DNA of 64,000 nucleotides from Glycocaulis sp. Lineage in GTDB: Bacteria > Pseudomonadota > Alphaproteobacteria > Caulobacterales > Maricaulaceae. Below the pieces are notes generated by a model. It ran no database searches. It saw nothing but the letters and a program-made list of their open reading frames with translations, and was not told where the DNA came from. The position numbers and the translations under genes are program-made. The stretch lies in contig JAIUMI010000008.1 in NCBI GenBank assembly GCA_022565665.1, positions 1-64,000 of the forward strand. Direction: 5' to 3'. Shown in pieces: positions 1 through 8,932 of this stretch; position 1 is the first letter of the stretch, and each line of letters starts with the position of its first letter.

Positions 1-127
1 CATACGCACGAAACTCGCCGAAATACTTCGTAATCGCAGCCGTCAGCGTCGTCTTGCCATGGTCAACGTGACCAATCGTGCCAACGTTAACATGCGGCTT
101 ATTACGCTCAAACTTTGCCTTGGCCAT
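1..127 (-). CDS. tuf: Elongation factor Tu, N-terminal part (runs off the window)
   Basis: The first 42 codons of EF-Tu, the GTPase that delivers aminoacyl-tRNA to the ribosome. The translation begins [20 protein letters not shown] and continues into the G1 P-loop GHVDHGKT at residues 19-26, which is diagnostic for EF-Tu. The gene starts at the ATG read from 127 and continues left beyond base 1, so the switch regions and domains 2 and 3 are not visible. It lies downstream of tRNA-Tyr and tRNA-Gly on the same strand, the arrangement known from tufB-type loci in other proteobacteria. Whether a second tuf copy exists cannot be told from here. Confidence 0.97.
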   Translation of the reverse strand, partial: MAKAKFERNKPHVNVGTIGHVDHGKTTLTAAITKYFGEFRAY

Positions 128-277
128 GGCGCCTTGTCCTCGTCGCAACTTGCTGGATGGGCAGGGCCGGATGGCCTTGCCGGTTTAACTGACGGCGCGG
201 GATAGCGCTCAGGGCGCGCGCTTGCAAGAGGTTTGCGCGTCTTGAGGCGCCTTGAGCACCGGCAATTGCAGGCGGTA

Positions 278-351
278 TGGAGCGGGCGATCGGAATCGAA
301 CCGACATATTCAGCTTGGAAGGCTGACGTTCTACCGTTGAACTACGCCCGC
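278..351 (-). tRNA. tRNA-Gly (anticodon TCC)
   Basis: A 74-base cloverleaf with encoded CCA. On the minus strand it begins GCGGGCGTAGTTCAACGGTA, has the anticodon loop CTTCCAA (anticodon TCC), a T-arm GGTTCGATTCC, and ends with CGCCCGC pairing to the first seven bases, then T and CCA. It lies between tRNA-Tyr and tuf and is probably cotranscribed with them. Confidence 0.96.
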
Positions 352-467
352 GCTCGCATCCGGTTTTGCAGGGGAAAGCCCGTGCTGGCAAGGCCCCGCA
401 TGGCGAGTAAAGGCCGCTGCCGATGATATTGAGAGAACCAGCCGTAGCTCGCATCGCGAGCGAAGGC

Positions 468-553
468 TGGTGGAGGGGGCTGGATTCGAACCAGCGTACG
501 CTTGCGCGGGCAGATTTACAGTCTGCTGGATTTAACCACTCTCCCACCCCTCC
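468..553 (-). tRNA. tRNA-Tyr (anticodon GTA)
   Basis: An 86-base class II tRNA with a long variable arm. On the minus strand the acceptor GGAGGGG pairs with CCCCTCC, the anticodon loop reads CTGTAAA (anticodon GTA), the variable arm lies around CCCGCGCAAGCGTACG, and the T-loop is GGTTCGAATCC. CCA is encoded. It is the first gene of a tRNA-Tyr / tRNA-Gly / tuf transcription unit. Confidence 0.96.
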
Positions 554-680
554 TGAAGGCCCCTGCGCCGGGCGGACCGGCCAGAGCAGCGACAAAGCAA
601 GGCCCCGCCGAACGGTATTGCGCTTTGGAGCGCGCCGTCCTAACGAGGCCGTCTCAATCGCCGGGACGCGACTTATACTT

Positions 681-1526
681 ATGGCCTCCAACCAGCGCAA
701 CACCTCGAAACCTCGTTTCGCACACAGGCGCGGACCCGCCCGACAGCCGGGTCAGCAGCGCGGGGAATCCCTGCCTCCCGGCGAGGGGTGGATATGGGGC
801 CGCCACGCGGTTCTGGCCGCGCTCGCCAACCCGAAGCGCACGCCCCTCTCCCTGCACCTGACGCGCAATGCCGCAACGGAACTGACTGAAGAAGCACGCG
901 CGCGGATCGCCCCTCAGGTGGAAGAACCCGGCCAGATCAGCGCCCGCCTGCCGGACACAGCCGTCCATCAAGGCTTTGCGCTGAAAGCAAAGGCGCTTGA
1001 TCCCGAACCCGTGCAGGCCGTCACTGATGCCAATCACGGCCTTCTGGTCGTGCTCGACCAGATCACCGACCCGCACAATGTCGGCGCGATCTTTCGCTCC
1101 GCAGCCGCATTCGGCGCGCGTGCGCTGGTGATGCAGGACCGCAAATCCCCGCCCGTCTTCGGCACGGTGTGCAAGAGCGCGGTGGGGTGCGCGGAGACGG
1201 TGGCTCACGTCCACGTGACCAATATCGCCAATACGCTGGAAGCCTTCCGCGAGGCAGGCCGCTTCGTGATTGGCCTCGCCGGTGAAGCCGAGACCGCCCT
1301 CGCCCCTGCGGTGGAACAGGGCATCGCCCAGATGGGCCGCGCGCCCGGTCTCGTCATCGTGCTCGGCGCCGAGGACAAGGGTCTGCGCCCGCGCGTCGCC
1401 GATCATTGCGATGTGCTGGCGCGTATCCCGATGGGGCCAAAGGCTGAAAGCCTCAACGTGTCCAACGCGGCGGCCATCGCGCTTTACGAGGCCTCCCGTT
1501 ACGATCCCCGCATCAATCCGGCATGA
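681..1526 (+). CDS. rlmB: 23S rRNA (guanosine-2'-O)-methyltransferase RlmB, TrmH/SpoU family
   Basis: SAM-dependent enzyme of the SpoU family; RlmB methylates the 2'-OH of G2251 in 23S rRNA. The 281-residue product has a basic N-terminal tail, a TrmH substrate-binding domain from about residue 38 (IWGRHAVLAAL), and the three knot motifs: DPHNVGAIFRSAA near 130-142, VIVLGAEDKGL near 225-235 and SLNVSNAAAIALYE at 257-270. The ATG at 681 is preferred because the longer reading frame would run through the tRNA-Tyr gene upstream. It is divergent from tRNA-Tyr/tuf. Assignment to RlmB rather than another TrmH paralogue rests on the N-terminal domain and motif 3. Confidence 0.9.
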   Translation: MASNQRNTSKPRFAHRRGPARQPGQQRGESLPPGEGWIWGRHAVLAALANPKRTPLSLHLTRNAATELTEEARARIAPQVEEPGQISARLPDTAVHQGFALKAKALDPEPVQAVTDANHGLLVVLDQITDPHNVGAIFRSAAAFGARALVMQDRKSPPVFGTVCKSAVGCAETVAHVHVTNIANTLEAFREAGRFVIGLAGEAETALAPAVEQGIAQMGRAPGLVIVLGAEDKGLRPRVADHCDVLARIPMGPKAESLNVSNAAAIALYEASRYDPRINPA

Positions 1527-1574
1527 ACGCATCCCCGCTTTACGCCGGGGCGCTCAGCGCGCAAGACTGCAGCC

Positions 1575-3233
1575 ATGACACAGCCCCATGCGCCGCGAAC
1601 CCGGCTTCGCACCCATAACGTCTTCAACCAGTCCGAACCGCTGGTGGACATCAATCTCTTTACCGCAGACCGCGTGCTTGCCGATGCCGTCAGCCGCAAT
1701 GGCGGGGGTGTACATGGCGCGCGTCTGTCGGCTTTCGGCACCCTCACCGGCTCGGCAGAGGCGCAGGAATGGGGCCAACAGGCCAATGAGAACCCGCCGC
1801 GCTTCAAGCCGTTTGACCGGTTCGGCCGCCGCATTGACGAGGTGGCGTTCCACCCGGCCTATCACCAGCTCATGCGCGCCGGGCTGGAGGCGGGCGTTTC
1901 TGCGGCCGCCTGGCACACCGATACCGCGCCGCACACGCTGCATTCGGCCCTGCTGATGCTGATGGGCCATGCCGATGCGGGTGTGTGCTGCCCCATGTCG
2001 ATGACCTATGCCTGCGTCCCGGCCCTGCGCCATGCGGACTGGGCAGGCGACTGGATCAGCGGCGCGACGGCCAGCGCCTATGACCCGGCCATGAAGCCGA
2101 TGGGCGAGAAGACGGGCCTGACCATCGGCATGGCGATGACCGAGAAGCAGGGCGGGTCGGACGTGCGCGCCAACGAAACCCGCGCGGTCAGCATTGGCGG
2201 GGACGAGGTGGAACTGACCGGCCATAAATGGTTCTGCTCCGCGCCCATGTGCGACGGCTTCCTCACCCTTGCCTATGAGGGCGAAGGTGACAGCGCCGCC
2301 CTCTCCTGCTTCCTGGTGCCGCGCTGGCGGCCGGACGGCACCCGCAACGCCATCGAAATACAGCGCCTGAAAGACAAGCTGGGCGACCGCTCCAACGCCT
2401 CCTCCGAGATTGAATATCACGGCGCGTATGCGAGACGGGTCGGCGAGCCGGGCCGCGGCGTGCGCACGATTATCGAGATGGTCAACCACACGCGCCTCGA
2501 CTGCCTTGCAGGCTCTGCCGGCCTCATCCGCACCGCGAGCTTCCACGCCCTCTGGCATGTGGACAGGCGAAGCGCCTTCCAGCGCCGCCTGATCGACCAG
2601 CCACTCATGCGCGAGGTGATCGCCGAGCTGGCGATGGAAGCTGAGGCCGCCATGGCGCTCGCTTTCCGGGTCGCGCGCGCCTTCGATGTGATGGCCACCG
2701 ATCCGGGCGAAGCGGCGCTGGCGCGCATTCTGACCCCCATCGCCAAATACTGGATCTGCAAGCGCGCGCCTTACCTCGTCTATGAGGCCATGGAGGCCCA
2801 TGGCGGGGCGGGCTATGTCGAAGAAGGCTCCATGCCGCGCATGTTCCGCCAGAGCCCGCTCAATGCCATCTGGGAAGGCTCCGGCAATGTCATAGCCCTC
2901 GACACGCTGCGCGCCCTGTCGCGCGATCCTGAGAGCCGGGAGGCGCTGTTAAGCTATCTTCAGGGCGCAACCGGCCAGCACGCGGCGCTCGATGCCCTGA
3001 TTGGCCGCGTCACGGCTTTACTGGCGGGCGGAATTGGCGAGGCCGATGCGCGCCGTTTCACCGAACAGGCAGCCCTTGCCCTTACGGCCCGCGCGCTGAT
3101 GGAGGCAGGGCTGGACACGGCATTGTCGGCCTTCCTCACCCGGCGCATCGCCAGCCAGTCGACAACGCTGGGCGCTGGCGACGGGGTGATCGACACCGAA
3201 AAACTGATTGAGCGCGGGCGTCTGGCGGTCTAG
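1575..3233 (+). CDS. Acyl-CoA dehydrogenase, AidB-like
   Basis: A 552-residue flavoprotein of the acyl-CoA dehydrogenase superfamily. The start (HNVFNQSEPLVDINLFTAD, residues 14-32) and the length match the AidB branch rather than the usual 380-residue enzymes. The FAD-contacting strand carries MAMTEKQGGSDVR at about 186-198, and the C-terminal half has the helical bundle with EAHGGAGYVEEG and AIWEGSGNV. AidB proteins combine weak isovaleryl-CoA dehydrogenase activity with DNA binding in the alkylation response. Which role applies here is unknown, and no ada/alk genes are nearby. The gene starts 48 bases after rlmB on the same strand. Confidence 0.88.
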   Translation: MTQPHAPRTRLRTHNVFNQSEPLVDINLFTADRVLADAVSRNGGGVHGARLSAFGTLTGSAEAQEWGQQANENPPRFKPFDRFGRRIDEVAFHPAYHQLMRAGLEAGVSAAAWHTDTAPHTLHSALLMLMGHADAGVCCPMSMTYACVPALRHADWAGDWISGATASAYDPAMKPMGEKTGLTIGMAMTEKQGGSDVRANETRAVSIGGDEVELTGHKWFCSAPMCDGFLTLAYEGEGDSAALSCFLVPRWRPDGTRNAIEIQRLKDKLGDRSNASSEIEYHGAYARRVGEPGRGVRTIIEMVNHTRLDCLAGSAGLIRTASFHALWHVDRRSAFQRRLIDQPLMREVIAELAMEAEAAMALAFRVARAFDVMATDPGEAALARILTPIAKYWICKRAPYLVYEAMEAHGGAGYVEEGSMPRMFRQSPLNAIWEGSGNVIALDTLRALSRDPESREALLSYLQGATGQHAALDALIGRVTALLAGGIGEADARRFTEQAALALTARALMEAGLDTALSAFLTRRIASQSTTLGAGDGVIDTEKLIERGRLAV

Positions 3234-3282
3234 TGCGGAATTAGTCTGCCAACGGCAGATTTGTGGTCCTTGGGGGGCGCCC

Positions 3283-4659
3283 ATGATTCTCGCCGCACTG
3301 GTCTTCTACGTCGTCTTACAGCTCGCCATTGCGGTCTGGGCCTCGCGCAAAATCGCGGGCGATGTGGACTATCTCGTCGCCGGGCGACGGCTGGGCATGT
3401 TCGCGGTCGGGATTTCCGTCTTTGCCACCTGGTTTGGCGGCGAGACCGTGATGGGCGCGAGCGCGACCATCGCCAGCGAGGGCATTGCAGGCGCGCGCGC
3501 CGAACCGTTCGGCTATGCGATCTGTCTGGTGCTGGCAGCCCTTGCTGTGGCCGGGGCCCTGCGCGCCAAGGGCTATATCACGCTGGCTGATTTCTTCCGC
3601 GACCGGTTTGGCGGGCGCGCGGAAATTGCTGCCGCCTGCGTCTCCATCCCGACTTCCGTCATCTGGGCGGCGGCCCAGCTGCTGGCGCTCGCCGCCCTGC
3701 TAGCGACAGTTGCGGGCCTGCCGGTGGACATCACGCTGATGGCCGTGACGGGCCTCGTCATCCTCTACACGCTCCTCGGCGGGCTGCTTGCCTCGGTGGT
3801 CACGGACATATTGCAGGGCGCGATCGTGCTCGTGGGGCTGATCATCCTGCTCTTCGCACTGGTCGATCATGCGGGCGGGCCGGCGGCAGCGCTGGCCTCG
3901 ATACAGCCAGAACAGCTTATCCTCATCGCGCCGGGCGAGAGCTGGCTGGCGCGGCTGGACGCGTTCGCAATTCCCATTCTCGGCTCCATCGTCGCGCAGG
4001 AGCTGATCTCCCGCTTTCTGGGCTCAAAGACGGCGAAGATCGCCGTACGCGGCGGTCTACTGGCAGGCGGGCTCTATCTGGCAGTTGGCTTCTTCCCGCT
4101 CGCCTTCGGGCTGATCGGGGCGGGCGCAGGCTTTGACGCCTCGGCGGGCGATCTCTTCCTGCCCAATCTCGCTGCCGAGCTCTTGCCCACTGCCCTGTTT
4201 GTAATGTTCGCAGGCGCGCTGTTCTCTGCCGTGCTGTCCACCGTGGACTCAGCCCTGCTCGCAGTCTCCGCGCTGACAACCGAAAACCTCTACAGCCGGG
4301 TGCGCACTAAGGCTGGCCCGCGCGAGAAGCTGGTCGCGGCGCGCGTGCTCACCGTGGTGGCGGGCGTGTGCGCCTATGTCGTGGCGACGCAGGGCGACAC
4401 GATTTACGGGCTGGTGGAACTCGCCTCGTCGCTGGGCTCGGCGGGCCTGCTGGTCTCCCTGCTGATCGGGCTGCACACCCGCTTCGGCGACGAATGGAGC
4501 GCGCTTGCTGCCCTCGCCAGCGGGCTTCTCGCGATATGGCTTGGCGACTGGGTGTTTGAAATCCCCGGCGCCTTCCTGTTCTCGATCCTGGCGGCGCTGA
4601 CGGGCTATGCGCTAGCGGCGCTGGCAAGCCTGGCTGTCCAGCGGCACTCCCGCACCTAG
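3283..4659 (+). CDS. Sodium:solute symporter family protein
   Basis: A 458-residue integral inner-membrane protein with roughly 12-13 hydrophobic segments and the SSS-family signature: first helix ILAALVFYVVLQLAIAVWAS, then DYLVAGRRLGMFAVGISVFA and ATWFGGETVMG. Sodium-coupled uptake is the family role; the substrate cannot be told from sequence. The ATG at 3283 places the first helix at the N-terminus; an in-frame start at 3208 would overlap the dehydrogenase gene and add an uncharacteristic polar leader. Its stop overlaps by four bases the stop of the convergent gene at 4656-5135. Confidence 0.87.
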   Translation: MILAALVFYVVLQLAIAVWASRKIAGDVDYLVAGRRLGMFAVGISVFATWFGGETVMGASATIASEGIAGARAEPFGYAICLVLAALAVAGALRAKGYITLADFFRDRFGGRAEIAAACVSIPTSVIWAAAQLLALAALLATVAGLPVDITLMAVTGLVILYTLLGGLLASVVTDILQGAIVLVGLIILLFALVDHAGGPAAALASIQPEQLILIAPGESWLARLDAFAIPILGSIVAQELISRFLGSKTAKIAVRGGLLAGGLYLAVGFFPLAFGLIGAGAGFDASAGDLFLPNLAAELLPTALFVMFAGALFSAVLSTVDSALLAVSALTTENLYSRVRTKAGPREKLVAARVLTVVAGVCAYVVATQGDTIYGLVELASSLGSAGLLVSLLIGLHTRFGDEWSALAALASGLLAIWLGDWVFEIPGAFLFSILAALTGYALAALASLAVQRHSRT

Positions 4660-5135
4660 CCGAACAGGGCGTCCACGCTCGCCTGCGCGGCATTCTGATC
4701 CGGATCATTTTCGCCCGTCACATGACCGTGCACCGCCGCGCGCGCCGCCGCCAGCAGGGGTTCAGCCTCGCTGCGCGCAGCCTCGGCCGCCCCGGTGAGA
4801 TCGCCCGTGCGCACACGCTCCTGCAAGTCGGCAATAATGTCATCCAACGCCGAGACCAGAGTCTCGAAATGGGCCCGCACGGCGCGCGGGGCAGCGCGCC
4901 AGGCGGCGATCACCGTCTCGCGCCCGCTATAGCCGGTGCGCTCGAAATGGGCCTCATAGCCGCAAGGCTCCCAGACCAGCACGTCCTCGGCACAATCGGG
5001 CATGCTGGGCAGCATGTCGAGCAGCATCACCACTTCATTGAAGTGGTTGAGATAGTCGGTCGCCAGCCCGGTCTCGGGATGGATGTTGGCGGCGCGGAGC
5101 GCGTCCGGCGCCGGCATCTCGGCCGTCAAACTCAT
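4656..5135 (-). CDS. Conserved hypothetical protein, 159 aa
   Basis: A soluble, acidic protein with no signal peptide or membrane helix. I believe the segment NIHPETGLATDYLNHFNEV followed by MLLDMLPSMPDCAEDVLVW (residues 17-55) belongs to a conserved but uncharacterised alphaproteobacterial family; I cannot assign a function. The C-terminal half (residues 95-150) is alanine-rich and probably helical. The gene converges on the symporter gene with a four-base overlap and is followed upstream by the Rid-family gene, also on the minus strand. Confidence 0.75.
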   Translation of the reverse strand: MSLTAEMPAPDALRAANIHPETGLATDYLNHFNEVVMLLDMLPSMPDCAEDVLVWEPCGYEAHFERTGYSGRETVIAAWRAAPRAVRAHFETLVSALDDIIADLQERVRTGDLTGAAEAARSEAEPLLAAARAAVHGHVTGENDPDQNAAQASVDALFG

Positions 5136-5229
5136 GGGCTACGCGCCTGTCAGCTGGAAAATGCAAGGCACATACCCTGCCCGCTCATGCTTGATGAAGC
5201 CCTAACCGTCGGGATGCGGCGGGAACTGA

Positions 5230-5622
5230 TCAGTCCACCACCGCATCGGCCTCGATCTCCACCACGAAGGCGGGATCCACGAAGGCCGCGACCCCGATCA
5301 TGCTGGTTGCGGGCGGGAAATCGGCAAACACCGCGCGGTGCGCAGCGCCAATCGCGTCCTGGGCTTCAGGCGACATTCCCACGACAAACATGCGCGTACG
5401 CACCACGTCGGACATTTTCGCGCCCGCCTCGTTCAGCGCGCCCTCGATGATTTCCAGCGCGCGGGCCGCCTGCGCACCGTGATCACCCGGCGCAAAAGGG
5501 CTGCCATCGGCATTGAGCGCCACCGTGCCTGTCACGAAAACCTGGTTGCCCGCCCGCACGGCGCGGCAATAGCCATAGCGCGCCTCCCAGGGTGCGCCGG
5601 TATGGATGCGGGTGCGGGTCAT
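5230..5622 (-). CDS. RidA/YjgF-YER057c-UK114 family protein
   Basis: A 130-residue trimeric-fold Rid protein. Family landmarks visible are the N-terminal strand GYCRAVRAGNQVFVTGTVAL, the central DVVRTRMFVVGM (about residues 79-90), and the C-terminal EIEADAVVD. Canonical RidA hydrolyses reactive enamine/imine intermediates using an arginine in a PARS-type motif; here the equivalent position reads PATS, so the arginine is absent. The protein is therefore more likely a non-archetypal Rid subgroup member, and deaminase activity should not be assumed. It is transcribed away from the acyltransferase gene at 5696. Confidence 0.88.
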   Translation of the reverse strand: MTRTRIHTGAPWEARYGYCRAVRAGNQVFVTGTVALNADGSPFAPGDHGAQAARALEIIEGALNEAGAKMSDVVRTRMFVVGMSPEAQDAIGAAHRAVFADFPPATSMIGVAAFVDPAFVVEIEADAVVD

Positions 5623-5695
5623 GGGCGGGCCTCCTTGTTGGCTTTGCGGGATGAAGCGTTAGGCTGAGTCCAGCAAAGCAGCGAACCGTTACCTC

Positions 5696-6421
5696 ATGAA
5701 ACTCATCCGAAGTCTGGTGTTCGAGATTGCCTACTGGCTGGTGACGGCCGGGTTTGCGGTAATCTGTACGGTGCTGGCCATCCTTCCCGGCAAGCGGCCC
5801 TTAAGCTTTGGCCTCTTTTCCTATGGCCGCTCCATCGCTTTCATCATGCGCTTCGTGACCGGTATCCGGATCGACCTGCGCGGCACGCAGTATTTGAGCC
5901 GTACGCCGAGCGTGCTCGCCGCGAAGCATCAAAGCTGGGGCGACGGCTTCGTCATGGTGGCCACCGTCCGGCCGCTTGCCTTTGTGGCGGGTGACCATCT
6001 GATGAAATACCCGCTGGTCGGCTTCATCCTGAACAAGGCGGGTGCGGTGGTGCTCTCCAATGAAGGCGGCGAGGAAGCGCGCACACGCATGGCCGCGTCG
6101 ATGGAGCGGCTGAAGAAGGACAAGCGCCACGTCCTCATCTACCCGGAAGGCCACCTAGCCTCGCCGGGCAAAAAATTTCCCTACAAGAAGGGCGTCTACC
6201 ATCTGGCCCACGATCTGGACCGGCCGGTCATTCCGGTGGCGACCAGCCTGGGGCTCGCCTGGGACCGCAAATCCTTCATCAAGCGCCCGCGCACCATCAC
6301 GGTGGAGTTTCTCGAGCCAATTTTGCCGGGGGAAGACAAGGAAGCCTTCATGCGCGAGCTTGAGGAGCGGATAGAAACACGCACTGCCGAACTGATCGCG
6401 ACGGGCAACGGGGAGGAATAA
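5696..6421 (+). CDS. Lysophospholipid acyltransferase (PlsC-like)
   Basis: A 241-residue membrane-associated acyltransferase. A hydrophobic N-terminal helix (about residues 10-30) is followed by the catalytic HX4D motif in KHQSWGDG (His78, Asp83), the substrate-binding block around GAVVLSNEGG, and YPEGHLASPG (about 149-158) as the EGTRS-equivalent. Family members transfer an acyl chain to a lysophospholipid such as 1-acyl-glycerol-3-phosphate. It is four bases from the following LplT-like transporter gene, so the two are probably cotranslated and may act in lysophospholipid uptake and re-acylation; this pairing is inference. A separate housekeeping plsC may exist elsewhere. Confidence 0.88.
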   Translation: MKLIRSLVFEIAYWLVTAGFAVICTVLAILPGKRPLSFGLFSYGRSIAFIMRFVTGIRIDLRGTQYLSRTPSVLAAKHQSWGDGFVMVATVRPLAFVAGDHLMKYPLVGFILNKAGAVVLSNEGGEEARTRMAASMERLKKDKRHVLIYPEGHLASPGKKFPYKKGVYHLAHDLDRPVIPVATSLGLAWDRKSFIKRPRTITVEFLEPILPGEDKEAFMRELEERIETRTAELIATGNGEE

Positions 6422-6425
6422 CTTC

Positions 6426-7730
6426 ATGGGTCTTGGTATAACCGCGCGCCTTCTGGTGCAGCGGAGGTTCTTCCCGCTGATGACGGCCCAGGCCATGGGT
6501 GCGTTCAACGACAATCTGTTCCGCTTCGCACTGGTCAATCTGGCGACCTTTCAGGGTCTGACCATTTTCGGGCTGGACCGCGAACTCATGGTACCCATCG
6601 CGGCGACGGCCCTGACCCTGCCCATATTCCTGTTCTCAGCCGTCGCGGGGCAGGTAGCCGACAAGTATGACCGCGTCTTCATCATGCGGCGCACCAAGTT
6701 CGTCGAGATCATGCTGATGCTGGCAGCAGCGCTGGGCTTCTTCCTCAATAACGGGCTGCTGCTCGTCGCGGTACTGTTTTTCATGGGCATGCAGTCGGCC
6801 TTCTTCGCGCCTGCGCGCAATTCAGCCCTTCCGACCCTGCTGCAGGGCAAGGAGCTTGTTACCGGCAATGCGCTGGTGATGGGTACGCTCAATGTCGCCA
6901 TCCTCGCCGGGGCGGGACTTGCCACCATCTATGTCGTGCGCGAGGACGCGGCGCAGATGCTCTCGCTGACACTGGTCGGTGTGGCGATTGCCGGCTGGGC
7001 GATCATGTGCCTGAACACGCCGGCGCCGCCCGGCGCGAAGGATCTCAAGATCCGCTGGAATATCGTGACCGAGACCATCCGCGTGCTCGGTTTTGCGGCC
7101 AAGGCGCCCGATGTGCTGCGGCCTTTGCTGGGCGTCGCCTGGTTCTGGATGCTGGCAGCCTCTGTGGTTACGCTGATGCCGCTCTTTACAGCCGCCGTGC
7201 TGGGCGGAGACGAAACGGTCGGACTAGCTCTCACCGTGATCTTTACGCTCGGCGCAGCGCTAGGCGCGGTTCTGTGCGGCGTGTTCACGCGCGGACAGGA
7301 CGCCCTCATCTTTACGGTTCTGGGCTCATTCGGACTTGTGATCTTCCCCAGCTTCGTGGCGATCACCACGCTCGGCTGGGCAGAGCCCGATCCCGACGCG
7401 CTGATGGACGCAATGGCGTTTCTCTCTGACAGCGATCACTGGCCGGTACTTGGCGCGCTAGCCCTGTCTGCCGTCAGTGCAGGCATGTTCATGGTGCCAA
7501 TGCAGGCCATGGCCCAGCGCCGTGCCGCAGAGGAGTTACGCGGGCGCCTGCTGGCTGCGGGCGGGATCATGAATGCGGCGAGCGCCAGTCTCGGCCAGTT
7601 TACCCTGTTCGTGATCGGCCTCTTCAGCCTGCCTCTTCAGGCTGCCTTCGGCTATATCGCGGCGTTCTCTCTCCTGTTCGGCGTAATCGCGCTATGGCGG
7701 ATGACCCGGGCCGGACGCAACGGACGGTAA
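6426..7730 (+). CDS. MFS transporter, LplT-like (lysophospholipid flippase family)
   Basis: A 434-residue polytopic membrane protein with about 12 hydrophobic segments. The N-terminus FFPLMTAQAMGAFNDNLFRF is the hallmark of the LplT branch of the major facilitator superfamily, and VADKYDRVFIMRRTKFVEI gives the loop 2-3 region. LplT flips lysophospholipids across the inner membrane for re-acylation. In other bacteria this domain is fused to an acyltransferase/acyl-ACP synthetase; here the acyltransferase is a separate gene immediately upstream. Substrate assignment rests on that context and family. Confidence 0.82.
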   Translation: MGLGITARLLVQRRFFPLMTAQAMGAFNDNLFRFALVNLATFQGLTIFGLDRELMVPIAATALTLPIFLFSAVAGQVADKYDRVFIMRRTKFVEIMLMLAAALGFFLNNGLLLVAVLFFMGMQSAFFAPARNSALPTLLQGKELVTGNALVMGTLNVAILAGAGLATIYVVREDAAQMLSLTLVGVAIAGWAIMCLNTPAPPGAKDLKIRWNIVTETIRVLGFAAKAPDVLRPLLGVAWFWMLAASVVTLMPLFTAAVLGGDETVGLALTVIFTLGAALGAVLCGVFTRGQDALIFTVLGSFGLVIFPSFVAITTLGWAEPDPDALMDAMAFLSDSDHWPVLGALALSAVSAGMFMVPMQAMAQRRAAEELRGRLLAAGGIMNAASASLGQFTLFVIGLFSLPLQAAFGYIAAFSLLFGVIALWRMTRAGRNGR

Positions 7731-7774
7731 AGCCCGCTCGCCAAATCCGTTTTGGCGCGCTAAGGCGTGGATAC

Positions 7775-8932
7775 ATGGAGCTGATTCAGACCACCGACCA
7801 TCTGGCCAATGTCTGCAAGGCATTGGGCAAGGATCCGCATATCGCGGTCGACACCGAATTCATGCGCGAAAGCACGTTCTGGCCGCAGCTCTGCCTGATC
7901 CAGGCAGCGGGCAGCAAGGCCGAGGTGCTGATCGACCCGATGGCGGACGGGATCAACCTGGAACCCTTCCTGGAACTCCTGCGCAAGCAGGATACGGTGA
8001 AGGTCTTCCATGCCTGCCGGCAGGATCTGGAAATCTTCTTCCACAAGGGGGCGGAGCTGATCCCCGATCCGCTGTTTGATACCCAGATTGCGGCCTCTGC
8101 GGTCGGTCTCGGCGACAGCATCTCCTACGATAATCTCGTACGCGAGATGCTGGGCCGCGAGATCGACAAGGGCTCACGCTTTACCGACTGGTCGCGCCGC
8201 CCGCTCTCTGAACGCCAGGCCGAATATGCGCTGGCCGATGTGACCCATCTGCGTGATCTCTACCCGCAGCTGCGCGAGAAGCTCAGCGAGGCGGGCCGGG
8301 AGAGCTGGCTGACCGAGGAGATGCGCCTTCTGACCAATCCGGAAACCTACCGGATGGCGCCGGAGGATGCCTGGAAACGCCTCAAGCCGCGCAAGACCAG
8401 CGCCAAATGGCTCGCCGCGATGAAGACCGCCGCGCAATGGCGCGAGTTGGAAGCCCAGACCCGCGACATGCCGCGCAGCCGCGTGATGAAGGATGACGGC
8501 ATTTACGAGCTGGCCCAGGCGGCGCCCGTTAGCGCCGAACAGCTCGCCGCCCTGCGGGCTGTGCCCAAAGGCTTTGAGCGCTCCAAACCGGCCGAGCGCC
8601 TGCTCACCATGATGCGCGAGGCGATGGAGAAGCCGGAAGATCACGCGCCCAAGCTCGCCCGCCAGGCCCATCTGCCGCCCAATATCGGCCCGGTGGTGGA
8701 GTTGCTCAAAGTGCTGTTGCGCGCAGTGGCCGAGGAGGAGGGTGTCGCCCCGCGCCTCATCGCCACCGTGCCGGACCTGGAGCAGATCGCCGCCAGTGAC
8801 AAGGCCGATGTGCCGGCCATGAACGGCTGGCGCTACAAGGTGTTTGGCGAGACCGCCCTGAAGCTGAAGCGTGGCGAGCTCGCCCTGATCCTTGAAAGGG
8901 GCAAGGTCGTCACGGTCGAGCTGGAAGACTAG
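7775..8932 (+). CDS. rnd: Ribonuclease D
   Basis: A 385-residue 3'-5' exoribonuclease that trims tRNA precursors. The DEDDy catalytic residues are all present: DTE at 26-28 (Exo I), CRQDLEIF near 81-88 (Exo II) and YALADVTHL near 151-159 (Exo III, Tyr151/Asp155). A C-terminal HRDC domain follows from about residue 210. The ATG at 7775 gives the standard start (MELIQTTDHLANVC); a longer frame would overlap the transporter gene. The stop overlaps the convergent ppx stop by four bases. Confidence 0.95.
   Translation: MELIQTTDHLANVCKALGKDPHIAVDTEFMRESTFWPQLCLIQAAGSKAEVLIDPMADGINLEPFLELLRKQDTVKVFHACRQDLEIFFHKGAELIPDPLFDTQIAASAVGLGDSISYDNLVREMLGREIDKGSRFTDWSRRPLSERQAEYALADVTHLRDLYPQLREKLSEAGRESWLTEEMRLLTNPETYRMAPEDAWKRLKPRKTSAKWLAAMKTAAQWRELEAQTRDMPRSRVMKDDGIYELAQAAPVSAEQLAALRAVPKGFERSKPAERLLTMMREAMEKPEDHAPKLARQAHLPPNIGPVVELLKVLLRAVAEEEGVAPRLIATVPDLEQIAASDKADVPAMNGWRYKVFGETALKLKRGELALILERGKVVTVELED

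Noticed and set aside
4722-5450. A 242-codon plus-strand frame opposite the conserved hypothetical and Rid genes
   Set aside because: Antisense to two genes with recognisable families; the product is Arg/Pro-rich.
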